Assembly (NCBI GenBank): GCA_031277685.1
Contig: JAITLV010000039.1
Coordinates: forward strand, 32,310 to 96,309
Length of the DNA: 64,000 nucleotides
DNA from: Sphingobacterium sp.
GTDB taxonomy: Bacteria > Bacteroidota > Bacteroidia > Sphingobacteriales > Sphingobacteriaceae
Direction: 5' to 3'
Part shown: positions 16,054 to 24,567 of the stretch, piece after piece
How the letters are laid out: every line of letters starts with the position of its first letter
Numbering within the stretch: the stretch's first letter is position 1
Translations under genes and position numbers: made by a program
The notes under the pieces: generated by a model
What the model was told of the DNA's origin: nothing
Database searches by the model: none
Seen by the model: only the letters and a program-made list of their open reading frames with translations

Positions 16054-17136
16054 ATGGCAGAAAAAACAAGGCTTATAGGATTCGACTTATTAAGAGCATA
16101 TGCGATCTTTGGGATGTATATCGTCAATTTCAACATGGTGTTCGGTGACCATAATGATAACAGCTGGCAAGCGCAATTTCTCTCTCTTTTTAGCGGTAAT
16201 TCAAGCAGCATATTTGTCATGTTAGCGGGAATGGGATTAATCCTGATGACAAAAAAATACGCACTTGCCCCATTAGAGACGCGTTTAAGTCAAAGGTGTA
16301 TCGTACTCAAAAGGGCAGGATTTTTATTTGTTTTGGGCTTATTGCTCTCCTTATGGTGGCCAGCAGACATCCTGCATTTCTATGGATTTTATATGTTCAT
16401 TGCCTCCTTCTTTCTTTTCTTCGATAAAAAGTATTACATCTATGGCGCTCTTTTTTTCATCCTCATTTTCCACCTACTACTTCTTTTTTTTCCCTATGAA
16501 ACAGGATGGAACTTTGACACACTGGAGTATAGTAATTTTTGGAGTTTAACCGGTTTCATACGAAACTCGCTTTATAATGGATGGAACTCCGTTTTCCCTT
16601 GGATGGCTTATTTCTTGATAGGAATGTACTTGGCTAAACTAGACTGGACAGCGCTTGACATACAAAAGAACACCTTTATTGTTGGACTGCTACTTTACAT
16701 CGTGATCCAGCTCCTGCAATGCATCCCTAACAATCTTTTGAGCGCCGAAATTGTTTTTTTTCTGCATGCAGATTATCTGCCACCTTTCCTCCCCTTTTTC
16801 TTGAGCACGGCCGGCTTTGGTCTAATGTTGATTGCCTTCTTCATGTATATCAGCAAGTTTATTGAGCGGTACAAGTTTGTAAATAATTTAGCAAAAACAG
16901 GACAAATGACGTTGACACACTATATTTCCCATCTGACGATCGGACTTATGCTCTTCTCATATATGAAAGATCAAGGATATTTGACCAAATTAGATCCATA
17001 CGGATCATTATCCCCCACGCTAATATTCCTTCTTTCACTCTTGTATTTCATCTGGAGTTACTACTTTAGCAAGATGTGGTCAATACGATTTATACATGGG
17101 CCATTCGAACTTCTCCTCCGGAAAATTTCTATTTGA
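16054..17136 (+). CDS. DUF418-type multispan membrane protein
   Basis: 360 residues from ATG 16054 (MAEKTRLIGFDLLRAYAIFG), the N-terminus normal for this family; the in-frame ATG at 16000 lies inside the operator-like palindrome. It has about ten hydrophobic helices. The N-terminal RLIGFDLLRAYAIFGMYIVN with a following NSSSIFVMLAGMG is shared by YeiB/DUF418 and the related heparan-glucosaminide acetyltransferase-like proteins, which may acylate or move lipid-linked or exported substrates. The C-terminal MTLTHYISHLTIGL is the conserved DUF418 helix. The Crp/Fnr gene and palindrome just upstream suggest direct control. Confidence 0.8.
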   Translation: MAEKTRLIGFDLLRAYAIFGMYIVNFNMVFGDHNDNSWQAQFLSLFSGNSSSIFVMLAGMGLILMTKKYALAPLETRLSQRCIVLKRAGFLFVLGLLLSLWWPADILHFYGFYMFIASFFLFFDKKYYIYGALFFILIFHLLLLFFPYETGWNFDTLEYSNFWSLTGFIRNSLYNGWNSVFPWMAYFLIGMYLAKLDWTALDIQKNTFIVGLLLYIVIQLLQCIPNNLLSAEIVFFLHADYLPPFLPFFLSTAGFGLMLIAFFMYISKFIERYKFVNNLAKTGQMTLTHYISHLTIGLMLFSYMKDQGYLTKLDPYGSLSPTLIFLLSLLYFIWSYYFSKMWSIRFIHGPFELLLRKISI

Positions 17137-17166
17137 ATTTAACGATGGTACATTCTCCGTAACAGT

Positions 17167-17207
17167 TTTAATTGGGAAGCTTTCATCAAGATGGCTTCCC
17201 AATTAAA
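17167..17207. terminator. Hairpin between convergent genes
   Basis: 14-bp perfect stem TTTAATTGGGAAGC (17167-17180) with GCTTCCCAATTAAA (17194-17207) and a 13-nt loop. No T tract, but it is well placed for both neighbours. Confidence 0.55.
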
Positions 17208-17253
17208 TCAACAATGTATTCATCACTAGAATACGGCTGGGTTTGCCCCTTTT

Positions 17254-18162
17254 TTAAAAGCTTTCTTCAACTAATTCTTTATTAGCCATTGCACCGGCCA
17301 GATTTCCTGTCGCCACAGCATTGGAAACAGCGCGCATCATACTGGCATTATCACCGCAGGCAAAAACTCCAGCAACGGTTGTTTTTTGAAAGGCATCAAT
17401 AACAATATGCCCATGATCAGTCAATTCACAGCCCAAAGCAACTGGAATACTTGAGTGCTGTTTAAAAGGGAGTGCAGCATATAGCGCCTCAAATCCCATT
17501 TCTTTCTTGTTGTCGAAAATCACTTTTTTCAACCAACCGTCTTGGTGTTGAATTTCGCTAATCGGTTCTTCTATAACCGTTATACCATGTTTGTCCAATT
17601 TCGCAGCTTGTTCCCCGCTAAAATTTGCTTCGCCAATGGTGAGAATAGTCAAATCATTGGAAAGATTATGAACTAAGGAAGCCAAATGCAAAGCTCTCTC
17701 CCCGTTGGCCATAATTGCTGTTTTCTTACTCTTAAATTCGTATCCATGACAATAAGGACAATGAATAACCGAAATCCCCCAACATTCCGAAAAACCTTGG
17801 ATACCCGGCATGATATCTTCTATTCCTGTCGCGAAAATTAGTTTTTTTGCACTAAACAGTTCACCATTTTCTGTACTTATTTCGAATCCATCATGAGTTT
17901 TCACTCCACTTACCGCAAGCCCGTTGTGGAATCTTACTGTTGGATAATTTAACACCTGTTCCTTAGCTTTCTCAGCAATAACAACTGGTTTTTCACCATC
18001 ATGTGTTATAAAATTGTGCGAATGTGGGGTTTGCCTATTGCATGGCAATCCACTGTCAATAATTAATACCCGACGCAATGAACGCCCTAATGCCATTGCT
18101 GCAGAAAGACCTGCATAACTTCCCCCAATAATGATTACTTCAAAATTTTTATCGTTTTTCAT
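17254..18162 (-). CDS. Thioredoxin-reductase-like FAD/NAD(P) oxidoreductase
   Basis: 302 residues. FAD-binding GGSYAGLSAAMALGRSL at 13-29; the redox pair CPYC at residues 135-138 in HCPYCHGYEF; the second FAD motif GVFACGDNASMMRAVSNAVATGN at the C-terminus (pieces GVFACGDNA and AVSNAVATGN). The HCPYCHGYE form is that of the thioredoxin-reductase-like subgroup often found alone, including enzymes acting on small disulfides such as gliotoxin or holomycin precursors, rather than canonical TrxB (CATC). The NADPH site is poorly conserved: the expected GGGxxA appears as ANGERA. No thioredoxin gene is adjacent, so the partner is unknown. Confidence 0.85.
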   Translation of the reverse strand: MKNDKNFEVIIIGGSYAGLSAAMALGRSLRRVLIIDSGLPCNRQTPHSHNFITHDGEKPVVIAEKAKEQVLNYPTVRFHNGLAVSGVKTHDGFEISTENGELFSAKKLIFATGIEDIMPGIQGFSECWGISVIHCPYCHGYEFKSKKTAIMANGERALHLASLVHNLSNDLTILTIGEANFSGEQAAKLDKHGITVIEEPISEIQHQDGWLKKVIFDNKKEMGFEALYAALPFKQHSSIPVALGCELTDHGHIVIDAFQKTTVAGVFACGDNASMMRAVSNAVATGNLAGAMANKELVEESF

Positions 18163-18330
18163 CTGTTTAAATTTTATTTGATGCTGATGACCTGATTATA
18201 TGCATGGGCTGAACGCGCAATTTATATGTGCATCAGTATATATTTAATTAATCGCTAAAATCCCTCAAAACCTACTGTCCATTTCGCCGTTGAACTTGGA
18301 TCGATTACAATGGTTTCATCGATTGTATTC

Positions 18331-18936
18331 TTATTTGGAGCACTTTTGACAAATGATCATATAAAAAGGATAATTTTCCTCTACTTGCCGGATCTCGATT
18401 AATCCATATTTCTCAAATTCCATCCGAATAGAAGTTAAATCATAAAAGAACATGTTAACTCCACCAAACAGCTCAAACCGGTCTGTACCGATCTCAATGC
18501 CTTGCCTATATATATTAGCCTGTTTTGACACAGCGGTAAAGACCATGAAACCGTTCTCAGTTAACTGTTCATAACAGTCATGGATAAATTTCGCCCGCTC
18601 ATCAGCACCTAAAAGATGGATAAGTCCATAGCAAAATATACCTCCATATTTTTTTGTATCAAAAGGCATATCAAGGACTGAACCATGATAAATAATTGTT
18701 TCGGTTCCAAAATGCTTTCGGGCGAGATTAATCGCTGTATTGGACAGCTCAATCCCCGTAATAGCTATCCCGCTTTCAACAAAAACATGTGCATTTCGAC
18801 CATAACCGAAACCTGGAATTAGGACGTCATTGATATTTTTTTCCAGAAAGAAATCGCTAACTATTTGTGCTGAATGTGCAGGGCTATCTCCCCACATCTC
18901 ACCCTTTTCTATAAAATTACGCTCCCAAAATTCCAT
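18331..18936 (-). CDS. SAM-dependent methyltransferase, TehB/thiopurine-like
   Basis: 201 residues. The N-terminus MEFWERNFIEKGEMWGDSPA and motif I in the variant form IPGFGYGRNA (residues 40-49), followed by the acidic SAM contact GIELSNTAI (E63) and GSVLDMPFDTKKYGGIFCYGLIHLL (pieces: GSVLDMPFD, GIFCYGLIHLL), resemble the Methyltransf_25/TPMT-like proteins that methylate small thiols, tellurite or similar toxicants. The glycine-rich loop has PGFGYG instead of DxGxGxG, as in TPMT. It lies 168 bp upstream of the flavoprotein gene, same strand; a shared detoxification role is possible but not shown. Confidence 0.82.
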   Translation of the reverse strand: MEFWERNFIEKGEMWGDSPAHSAQIVSDFFLEKNINDVLIPGFGYGRNAHVFVESGIAITGIELSNTAINLARKHFGTETIIYHGSVLDMPFDTKKYGGIFCYGLIHLLGADERAKFIHDCYEQLTENGFMVFTAVSKQANIYRQGIEIGTDRFELFGGVNMFFYDLTSIRMEFEKYGLIEIRQVEENYPFYMIICQKCSK

Positions 18937-19070
18937 ATCATTACATGTTTTTTATTAAATAGCCTAAACCATCCACGTACAACTGGCTTCTATCCAGTTC
19001 TCAATGACAGCAAAGATGAGACGAAGATAAGTGTTTTTACTATCGCAACTATGTAGCAATAAAATTAAAT

Positions 19071-19166
19071 GCAATTAAATTGCAAACAAATTACATTTAA
19101 AGAGTGCTATTCAAATAATGGTTATTTATCAGTATTGAAAAAAGCAGTATTGTCATAATATCTTTG
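19071..19166 (+). promoter_or_regulatory. Promoter of the DUF1349 gene, with an upstream palindrome
   Basis: TTG (19135-19137), 21 bp, then TATCTTTG (19159-19166) is a good Bacteroidota promoter for the gene starting at 19207. The palindrome GCAATT-A-AATTGC (19071-19083) lies upstream between this and the divergent methyltransferase gene and may be a regulator site. Confidence 0.55.
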
Positions 19167-19206
19167 CACTTAGAAAACTGAATACATGATTTATCAAAAA
19201 AATAGA

Positions 19207-19869
19207 ATGAAAAACATAAAGACATTTTTTGCAGCTTCATTACTTCCTTTTTTCGCACTGCAGGCAACAGCACAGAAATTGGACAAGATGACCTGGTTTA
19301 ATGAACCAACTGAATGGACAGTCAATAACAACGCTCTTTCGATGTTTGTCACACCTAAAAGTGACTATTGGCGAATATCACATTACGGCTTTACAGTAGA
19401 TGATGCCCCCTTTCTCTACACAGAGCGTGGTGGTGAATTTGAAGTAAAAGTAAAGATTACTGCCAAATACAAAAATCGTTTTGATCAGGCTGGGATCATG
19501 TTGCGGATAGATCATGAAAATTACATAAAAGCCGGAATAGAATTTGTCGATGGCAAGTACAACTTAAGTACGGTTGTCACTCATCATACAAGCGACTGGA
19601 GCATTGTTCCTGTGGACAAAGAAATTCCTTTTATATGGATAAAAGCAATACGACGGTTAGATGCTGTAGAATTCTTTTATTCTTTTGACGATAAGGAATA
19701 TGTGATGATGAGAAACGCCTGGCTACAAGATAATCACCCCGTATTAGTGGGTCTAATGGGGGCATCACCAGATGGCGATGGCTTTCAAGCCAAGTTTGAA
19801 AACTTTAGTATCAAACATCTTCCGGATCAACGTCGAACAAAATGGTTAAAAGAAAATAATACTAATTAA
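19207..19869 (+). CDS. Secreted DUF1349 protein
   Basis: 220 residues from ATG 19207; the in-frame ATG at 19186 would put seven residues in front of a good signal peptide (MKNIKTFFAASLLPFFALQATAQ). The mature domain is DUF1349, a concanavalin-like jelly roll: WFNEPTEWTVNNNALSMFV, SDYWRISHYGFTVDDAPFL, FDQAGIMLRIDHENYIKAGI and a final GFQAKFENFSIKH. Related proteins (such as the yeast YOR191-region and bacterial carbohydrate-binding modules) are poorly characterised; glycan binding is an inference from the fold. Single gene with its own promoter. Confidence 0.88.
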   Translation: MKNIKTFFAASLLPFFALQATAQKLDKMTWFNEPTEWTVNNNALSMFVTPKSDYWRISHYGFTVDDAPFLYTERGGEFEVKVKITAKYKNRFDQAGIMLRIDHENYIKAGIEFVDGKYNLSTVVTHHTSDWSIVPVDKEIPFIWIKAIRRLDAVEFFYSFDDKEYVMMRNAWLQDNHPVLVGLMGASPDGDGFQAKFENFSIKHLPDQRRTKWLKENNTN

Positions 19870-19879
19870 GCATCCTATT

Positions 19880-19912
19880 CAATCTGTCAAAAGCAATTCT
19901 TTTGACAGATTG
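19880..19912. terminator. Bidirectional hairpin terminator
   Basis: 14-bp perfect stem CAATCTGTCAAAAG (19880-19893) and CTTTTGACAGATTG (19899-19912) with a 5-nt loop, between convergent genes; no long T tract on either side. Confidence 0.65.
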
Positions 19913-19915
19913 CCT

Positions 19916-20701
19916 CTATAGCGATGTATCTTCTTGATGATACATCTTATTGTATATACGAATTGCTTCATGTGAATTGCGTACCCTTAATTTCTGCAGA
20001 ATATTCTGTCGGTGCCGATTAACCGTATTGACACTCAATCCAAGTTTTTCGGCAATATCCTTACTGATCATCCCTAATCTTATACAACGCAGGATTTCCT
20101 TCTCCCGTAGACTCATTATATCCTTGACATCTTGTTTTTCAATCGGATAGACTTCACCACTTACTTGATTAAAAATATAATTCCTATTACTTGGTAAATC
20201 TTCTGTGTCAGCCAATAGTGTATAATTGCATAATGCCAATTGTGGAAATTCTTCCCCAGGGGTATCCAAATAAACGATCTGGTGCGAAATCATTATGTTT
20301 TGACCATCTTTTCCTGCTACGCGAAGTACACTATTTGCCTGGTATCGACAACGTTCTTTCGGATCCATTTTCTTAACCATATCCAGGAATTGCAGTTCAA
20401 GTATATGCTTAATAGCCAAATCCTCCGGGTGTACTCGCTCCAGAAGAAAATCTTCCCATATACTATTGATCTCTAATTTTCTAGTAGAAGGAGTCATGTG
20501 TAAACGCTCGGCAATGGCTCCCATATAAGTAAAACTCCAATTGGCGGTGAGATCACTTAACACAGCGATGCCATTATGAATATCAGCATATGTTTTTGCA
20601 TATTGTTTATAGTATTTCAATACAGATAAGTCTACACTTGTATTCCGTAAACCTTTACCAACAAGGTTTTTATTGAGTACTTTTTTAAAGTCCAATTCCA
20701 T
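19916..20701 (-). CDS. LuxR-type transcriptional regulator with PAS-like N-terminus
   Basis: 261 residues from ATG 20701 (MELDFKKVLNKNL); an upstream in-frame ATG at 20734 adds eleven residues. The C-terminus is a LuxR/NarL HTH: LREKEILRCIRLGMISKDIAEKLGLSVNTVNRHRQNILQKL (pieces: SLREKEILRCIRLG, IAEKLGLSVNTVNRHRQNI). The N-terminal ~170 residues resemble a PAS-like sensor (FTYMGAIAERLH, WEDFLLERVHPEDL) common in Sphingobacteriaceae regulators of this build, with no receiver aspartate. Ligand and targets are unknown. It ends 3 bp past the hairpin and is the first gene downstream of the outer-membrane kinase-like gene, 66 bp away. Confidence 0.82.
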   Translation of the reverse strand: MELDFKKVLNKNLVGKGLRNTSVDLSVLKYYKQYAKTYADIHNGIAVLSDLTANWSFTYMGAIAERLHMTPSTRKLEINSIWEDFLLERVHPEDLAIKHILELQFLDMVKKMDPKERCRYQANSVLRVAGKDGQNIMISHQIVYLDTPGEEFPQLALCNYTLLADTEDLPSNRNYIFNQVSGEVYPIEKQDVKDIMSLREKEILRCIRLGMISKDIAEKLGLSVNTVNRHRQNILQKLRVRNSHEAIRIYNKMYHQEDTSL

Positions 20702-20766
20702 AAAGTGAAAAATTTGTGTACTATTCAAAGCCAATAGAGCCTACCGTCAAAGCCAGTTCTTTTTAC

Positions 20767-23322
20767 TTAAAAAGAGAGACCAATCCTTAGGTAAGGCAGC
20801 GTCGCCTCTTTACTAAATCCGAGTACACCTTGAATCGTGAGAAGTTCTCCTGGCATAAAATAGATACCACCTCCATAACCCATATGCCAGGTATTGGAAC
20901 TTTCCGCTGTCATCCACACTCTTCCAACATCGTAAAACCCGATTGCCCCCACAGTCCCCGGAACGAGATAAGATGAATAACTGAATAGCTTCAAACGCAA
21001 ATCAAAATTATTATACACAGCTGTTTTGCCCGTAAAACGTCTTGAATTATATCCACGAAGGCTCATTTCCCCTCCGATCTGCGCATGCTGATAAAAATAA
21101 GGATCTCCCCAGACTGCATCTACTCCCGTTCTATTTGCAAATGTAATGTAGTCGTTCGCTACAGTTTTATAAAAACTCATTGTGTGCTGTAGCTTTGTAT
21201 AATTCCGGGTTTCACCTCCAATTTCGGCATTCCACCCCAACCTTGTATGAATATGTATTCCTGATTTGGTATTAGCCACATTATCCCGTGTATCGTAATC
21301 TATTCCACCTGTGATTCCTGTAAAAAAATTACTTCCATAGATAGGTTCTGACGGGAACTTGGTGTTAAATTCTTCAAAGTACTTGCCAATATTATTAACC
21401 GCTTTACTGTCATAATATTCCGACGAAGATCCATAAAACAATTTCATTTTCGGATTTAGATGCTTCTCTAAAAAAATATCCCCACTCACGATATCAAATC
21501 TATTTCGATAGTAGGAAATACTTCTTGAGTCCGATTTTTCAAAAACAGTATTGTTCCCATAACCGAAAAAGTTGCTCAGGTTTTTGGGGCCGAGTGATGA
21601 AAGGTGGATATAAAGATCCTGGTCCCCGATCAGTTCTTTATAATGACCTTTATAATCAAACATAAATGATTCTCGACCGGTTAAATAACTGGCCATAAAT
21701 TGGTGTCGATAGGCATAAGGCTTCTTTCTAAATCCTTGGTTTTCGATCAGGTATCCCAACCCGAAAATCAGGCCACGATCAACACCATAATCCAGATTTA
21801 CGACTACTCCCTTACGATCATAGACAAAATTATCATATTCAAATTGATGGACAGCGGTATCTTTACTTAATTTTAGCCGCACATCTTTAGCAACCTGAAT
21901 TCCAGCAGCTGGCTGATTTTTGGAATCATAGATATATACTTTATGACCATTATTAAATTTGCCGGAAGTATGGTAGATGTCATCACCTTTTCCACCGATC
22001 AAACGGATTTTGATGGGAGATCGGCCAGATCCATGCATTTTAAACTCATCCGACCCAGCGATCCCGTAGATCCTGACTTCCCTTGACTCTTCAGGTGAAA
22101 AAGTACGTTTCAGGAGCCTCCTCCCTTCTGATCCATCTTTTTTCTTATTGTGTATATCAATGGTAATAGTGCCGTCCTTATTATAGTCAACATCAACAAA
22201 CTCAGATTTGGCAGATAAAGGCAAATCAACGGTTCGGGCAAGAAAACGATAATACGTAAGCCCACTTTCCATCAGATCATCCCGTCGTGATCGGATATTT
22301 GTTTCCAGTTCTTTCGCGCTTAATTTTATGATGGTATCGGGCATGGTCAACATGGCCTGATGAATCAACGAGTCCGTAAGCGTTTTCTGAACAAATTTTA
22401 TTTCATCAATCCATTCATTCTCCGTAAGATGAGTAAGAAAAAAGTGATCAAAGTGACGCGCATTAAAATTCCAATGGGCGACATTACGTATATGGGGGCT
22501 ATAGGCCTGTAAATGGGCTTTCAACCACTGATAGGATAGTAAAGTGGGAAACAAACCCGATGTTTTATAATACACCTTATCCCTATCACGTGGTACTGGT
22601 GTATAAATCTTCTTCCCTTTTTCTTTTTCCGGATCCCATCGCCAATTATCTTCGTGACGATCCCAGTCCCCCAAAGTAAAATCAAGTAATCTCGAACGTA
22701 AGGTTAGTTTTTGATCAATCTGCGTATCATTGTCTTCCAGTACTTTCCGAATAACCTTTGCACTATTATCAGTTTTTTCGTCTTCAAAGGGTGTACGTGC
22801 TTCAAACATATAAGCCCTATTCTTAAAGACCTCCCGGTATTCGCCAAATCCAGGATCATCGCCAACGAAAACAAGTTCGGGAGATGAATGTGGAATACCC
22901 AGGGCAGTATTAAACGGAGGAACGGTTAATGCACCAAATGGATGGTGTATTGAGATCTGATCCTGAACAATATCTTTTGCAAATGTCTTTCGAAGGCTCT
23001 CAGGGAGGCTACGTTCTGGATATTTCTGAATAGATCTTAACACCCATTCTCTTCCCGAAGGATCGGCCATTCGAAGAGATTGGGTTTGCATACCTCCGCC
23101 GAGTTTGACGATATGCAGTCCTCCTTTTTCTGTTCGAAGATCCATTACTCGCATTTTCACCGGCGTATTATATAATTTACGATAGCTATCGCCCAACCAG
23201 AACCGACGCACCACACCCACCCGGTCATACTCAGGGGCGATGACGGTTGTTATACTGTCAACTCGTTGAGCATATGCGCTCAAAGCACAGCAGCAGGTAA
23301 TCAATGTTAGGATTCTTCTCAT
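20767..23322 (-). CDS. Outer-membrane BamA/TamA-like barrel with an N-terminal kinase-like domain
   Basis: 851 residues. Signal peptide to residue 19 (SAYAQ). The C-terminal ~350 residues are a surface-antigen (D15/BamA-type) barrel, with GEMSLRGYNSRRFTG near the last strands and a terminal aromatic YLRIGLSF. The N-terminal half lacks POTRA repeats. Instead it shows GGGMQTQSLR (75-84), EWVLRSIQK (92-100), LLDFTLGDWDRHEDNW (212-227) and TPVPRDRDKV (241-250). The order glycine loop, beta-3 basic residue, D-R-H-x-x-N-W catalytic loop and D-x-D metal site resembles the FAM20/PI4K/HipA-like kinase fold. This reading is inference. In some Bacteroidota related proteins carry an additional calcineurin-like domain, absent here. 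Confidence 0.8.
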   Translation of the reverse strand: MRRILTLITCCCALSAYAQRVDSITTVIAPEYDRVGVVRRFWLGDSYRKLYNTPVKMRVMDLRTEKGGLHIVKLGGGMQTQSLRMADPSGREWVLRSIQKYPERSLPESLRKTFAKDIVQDQISIHHPFGALTVPPFNTALGIPHSSPELVFVGDDPGFGEYREVFKNRAYMFEARTPFEDEKTDNSAKVIRKVLEDNDTQIDQKLTLRSRLLDFTLGDWDRHEDNWRWDPEKEKGKKIYTPVPRDRDKVYYKTSGLFPTLLSYQWLKAHLQAYSPHIRNVAHWNFNARHFDHFFLTHLTENEWIDEIKFVQKTLTDSLIHQAMLTMPDTIIKLSAKELETNIRSRRDDLMESGLTYYRFLARTVDLPLSAKSEFVDVDYNKDGTITIDIHNKKKDGSEGRRLLKRTFSPEESREVRIYGIAGSDEFKMHGSGRSPIKIRLIGGKGDDIYHTSGKFNNGHKVYIYDSKNQPAAGIQVAKDVRLKLSKDTAVHQFEYDNFVYDRKGVVVNLDYGVDRGLIFGLGYLIENQGFRKKPYAYRHQFMASYLTGRESFMFDYKGHYKELIGDQDLYIHLSSLGPKNLSNFFGYGNNTVFEKSDSRSISYYRNRFDIVSGDIFLEKHLNPKMKLFYGSSSEYYDSKAVNNIGKYFEEFNTKFPSEPIYGSNFFTGITGGIDYDTRDNVANTKSGIHIHTRLGWNAEIGGETRNYTKLQHTMSFYKTVANDYITFANRTGVDAVWGDPYFYQHAQIGGEMSLRGYNSRRFTGKTAVYNNFDLRLKLFSYSSYLVPGTVGAIGFYDVGRVWMTAESSNTWHMGYGGGIYFMPGELLTIQGVLGFSKEATLPYLRIGLSF

Positions 23323-23552
23323 ATGTCTTAAGTCGGTCGTCAGGAAAAATATGGCTAAAGTTCACATTTTAAAGCTTGGAATCAAAAACTTTCCGCTCCT
23401 TTTTTAGTCTGAACCCCATATGCCCATAAAATTTATGCTTTTCGGTTCTAACGATACGGTAACTTACACGCAAACGAAAATACCCAATGTTTAATTTTTA
23501 AAAATTAAATTATTTACGAAAGAAGCTCGGTCACACGACAGATAGTAGCAAA

Positions 23553-24005
23553 TCACAATGACAGATCCAACAAACGACGATGATAATTTATCTGCCCCAA
23601 ATGGTAGCTGAGATGTGTTGTTAAATGTACCAATAAATATTCCGTCGTTGTTTTTTCTTCAAAAACCAAAATAGGATATATTGCATCCAGCTCATCCGCA
23701 TTCATATTATCCAAAACGTTTTCAACAACTCCAATCGTATCTTCGATTTGGGCCAAAAGTATCTCTCTTGGAATATCTTTCAATGCAAACTCAGCCTCTC
23801 TATTTCGGATATAACCCGTTTTTCCAATCTCAGCCCCAATATACGTTTGTAGATTCCCAATTAAATGCAGACATAGGTTCCCTGCTGAGTTTGAAATAAA
23901 CTGGTCAATCATCCATATATTTTCTTCCCGGCTATAAGATTCAATTTCAGTTTTCAACCTATTTAAATCTCTATTGAAGAGACTTTTCAATGTTCTTATA
24001 AGCAT
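23553..24005 (-). CDS. DinB-family (DUF1572-like) protein
   Basis: 150 residues, four-helix-bundle DinB/YfiT-like protein. Probable metal ligands are His in NLCLHLIGNLQTYIG (residue about 47) and the C-terminal HLTTHLSYHLGQINYHRRLL. GYIRNREAEFAL in the middle is typical of the DUF1572 branch. Members with thiol-transferase activity use bacillithiol or mycothiol; Bacteroidota members probably act with bacillithiol or another thiol, which is inference. Single gene; 230 bp downstream to the barrel-kinase gene and 203 bp upstream show nothing further. Confidence 0.85.
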   Translation of the reverse strand: MLIRTLKSLFNRDLNRLKTEIESYSREENIWMIDQFISNSAGNLCLHLIGNLQTYIGAEIGKTGYIRNREAEFALKDIPREILLAQIEDTIGVVENVLDNMNADELDAIYPILVFEEKTTTEYLLVHLTTHLSYHLGQINYHRRLLDLSL

Positions 24006-24208
24006 GATCTAATTTATACGATATAACTTCACAATTAAAACAACCACATCAATGTTTCAATTGTTTTCTGATATAAAATTATAAAACAAAAAACATCTTT
24101 ATCGAATAGCTAAGCAGATAAAAAAGATTTCTTGAAATCTGACAACAAGTACTTAGATTAAATGTGCATAAGATATTGTATTTTTAATTTATACCAACAA
24201 TAACTATC

Positions 24209-24484
24209 ATGCGTATATTCCCGAAGTTTCCCAGAGCAACCTGGATCACTTTCTTGATTTTAACTGGAGTGATCACTGTATTGTTCTCTAAATTCCAAAG
24301 TCCTTCGGATGGCAATGATATACTGGGCTTTCCCTTCCCTTTTTATACCTATTTAGGTGGAAGGCGTTTCCCGGAGCCAAGTAGCAGAACAGATTTCAAT
24401 GGCATATACCTTTTGCTCGACCTTATGCTCTATTTTGGGATTGCCAATTTGTTAACTTATTCAATAAAAAAGCTTAGAAAATAA
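24209..24484 (+). CDS. Small membrane protein of unknown function, 91 aa
   Basis: Two hydrophobic helices (residues about 11-27, TWITFLILTGVITVLFS, and 65-84, GIYLLLDLMLYFGIANLLTY) separated by a soluble loop rich in F, P and G (FPFPFYTYLGGRRFPEPSS), and a basic C-terminus (IKKLRK). The helix-loop-helix plan with an N-terminal RIFPKFPRATW is common among short Bacteroidota inner-membrane proteins without a name. Located 83 bp before the GHKL ATPase gene, same strand; a functional link is possible but unproven. Confidence 0.65.
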   Translation: MRIFPKFPRATWITFLILTGVITVLFSKFQSPSDGNDILGFPFPFYTYLGGRRFPEPSSRTDFNGIYLLLDLMLYFGIANLLTYSIKKLRK

Positions 24485-24567
24485 TTGGCTCACAAGAAGT
24501 AAACAACTCAATTATATGAAACCAATTGTTTTACTTCTTAAATTTGAATTGCTAGATTACTGTCAAT

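Noticed and set aside
18961..19083. AACTGG-N7-CCAGTT hairpin upstream of the methyltransferase gene
   Set aside because: Short stem without conserved context; not enough to call a regulatory element.
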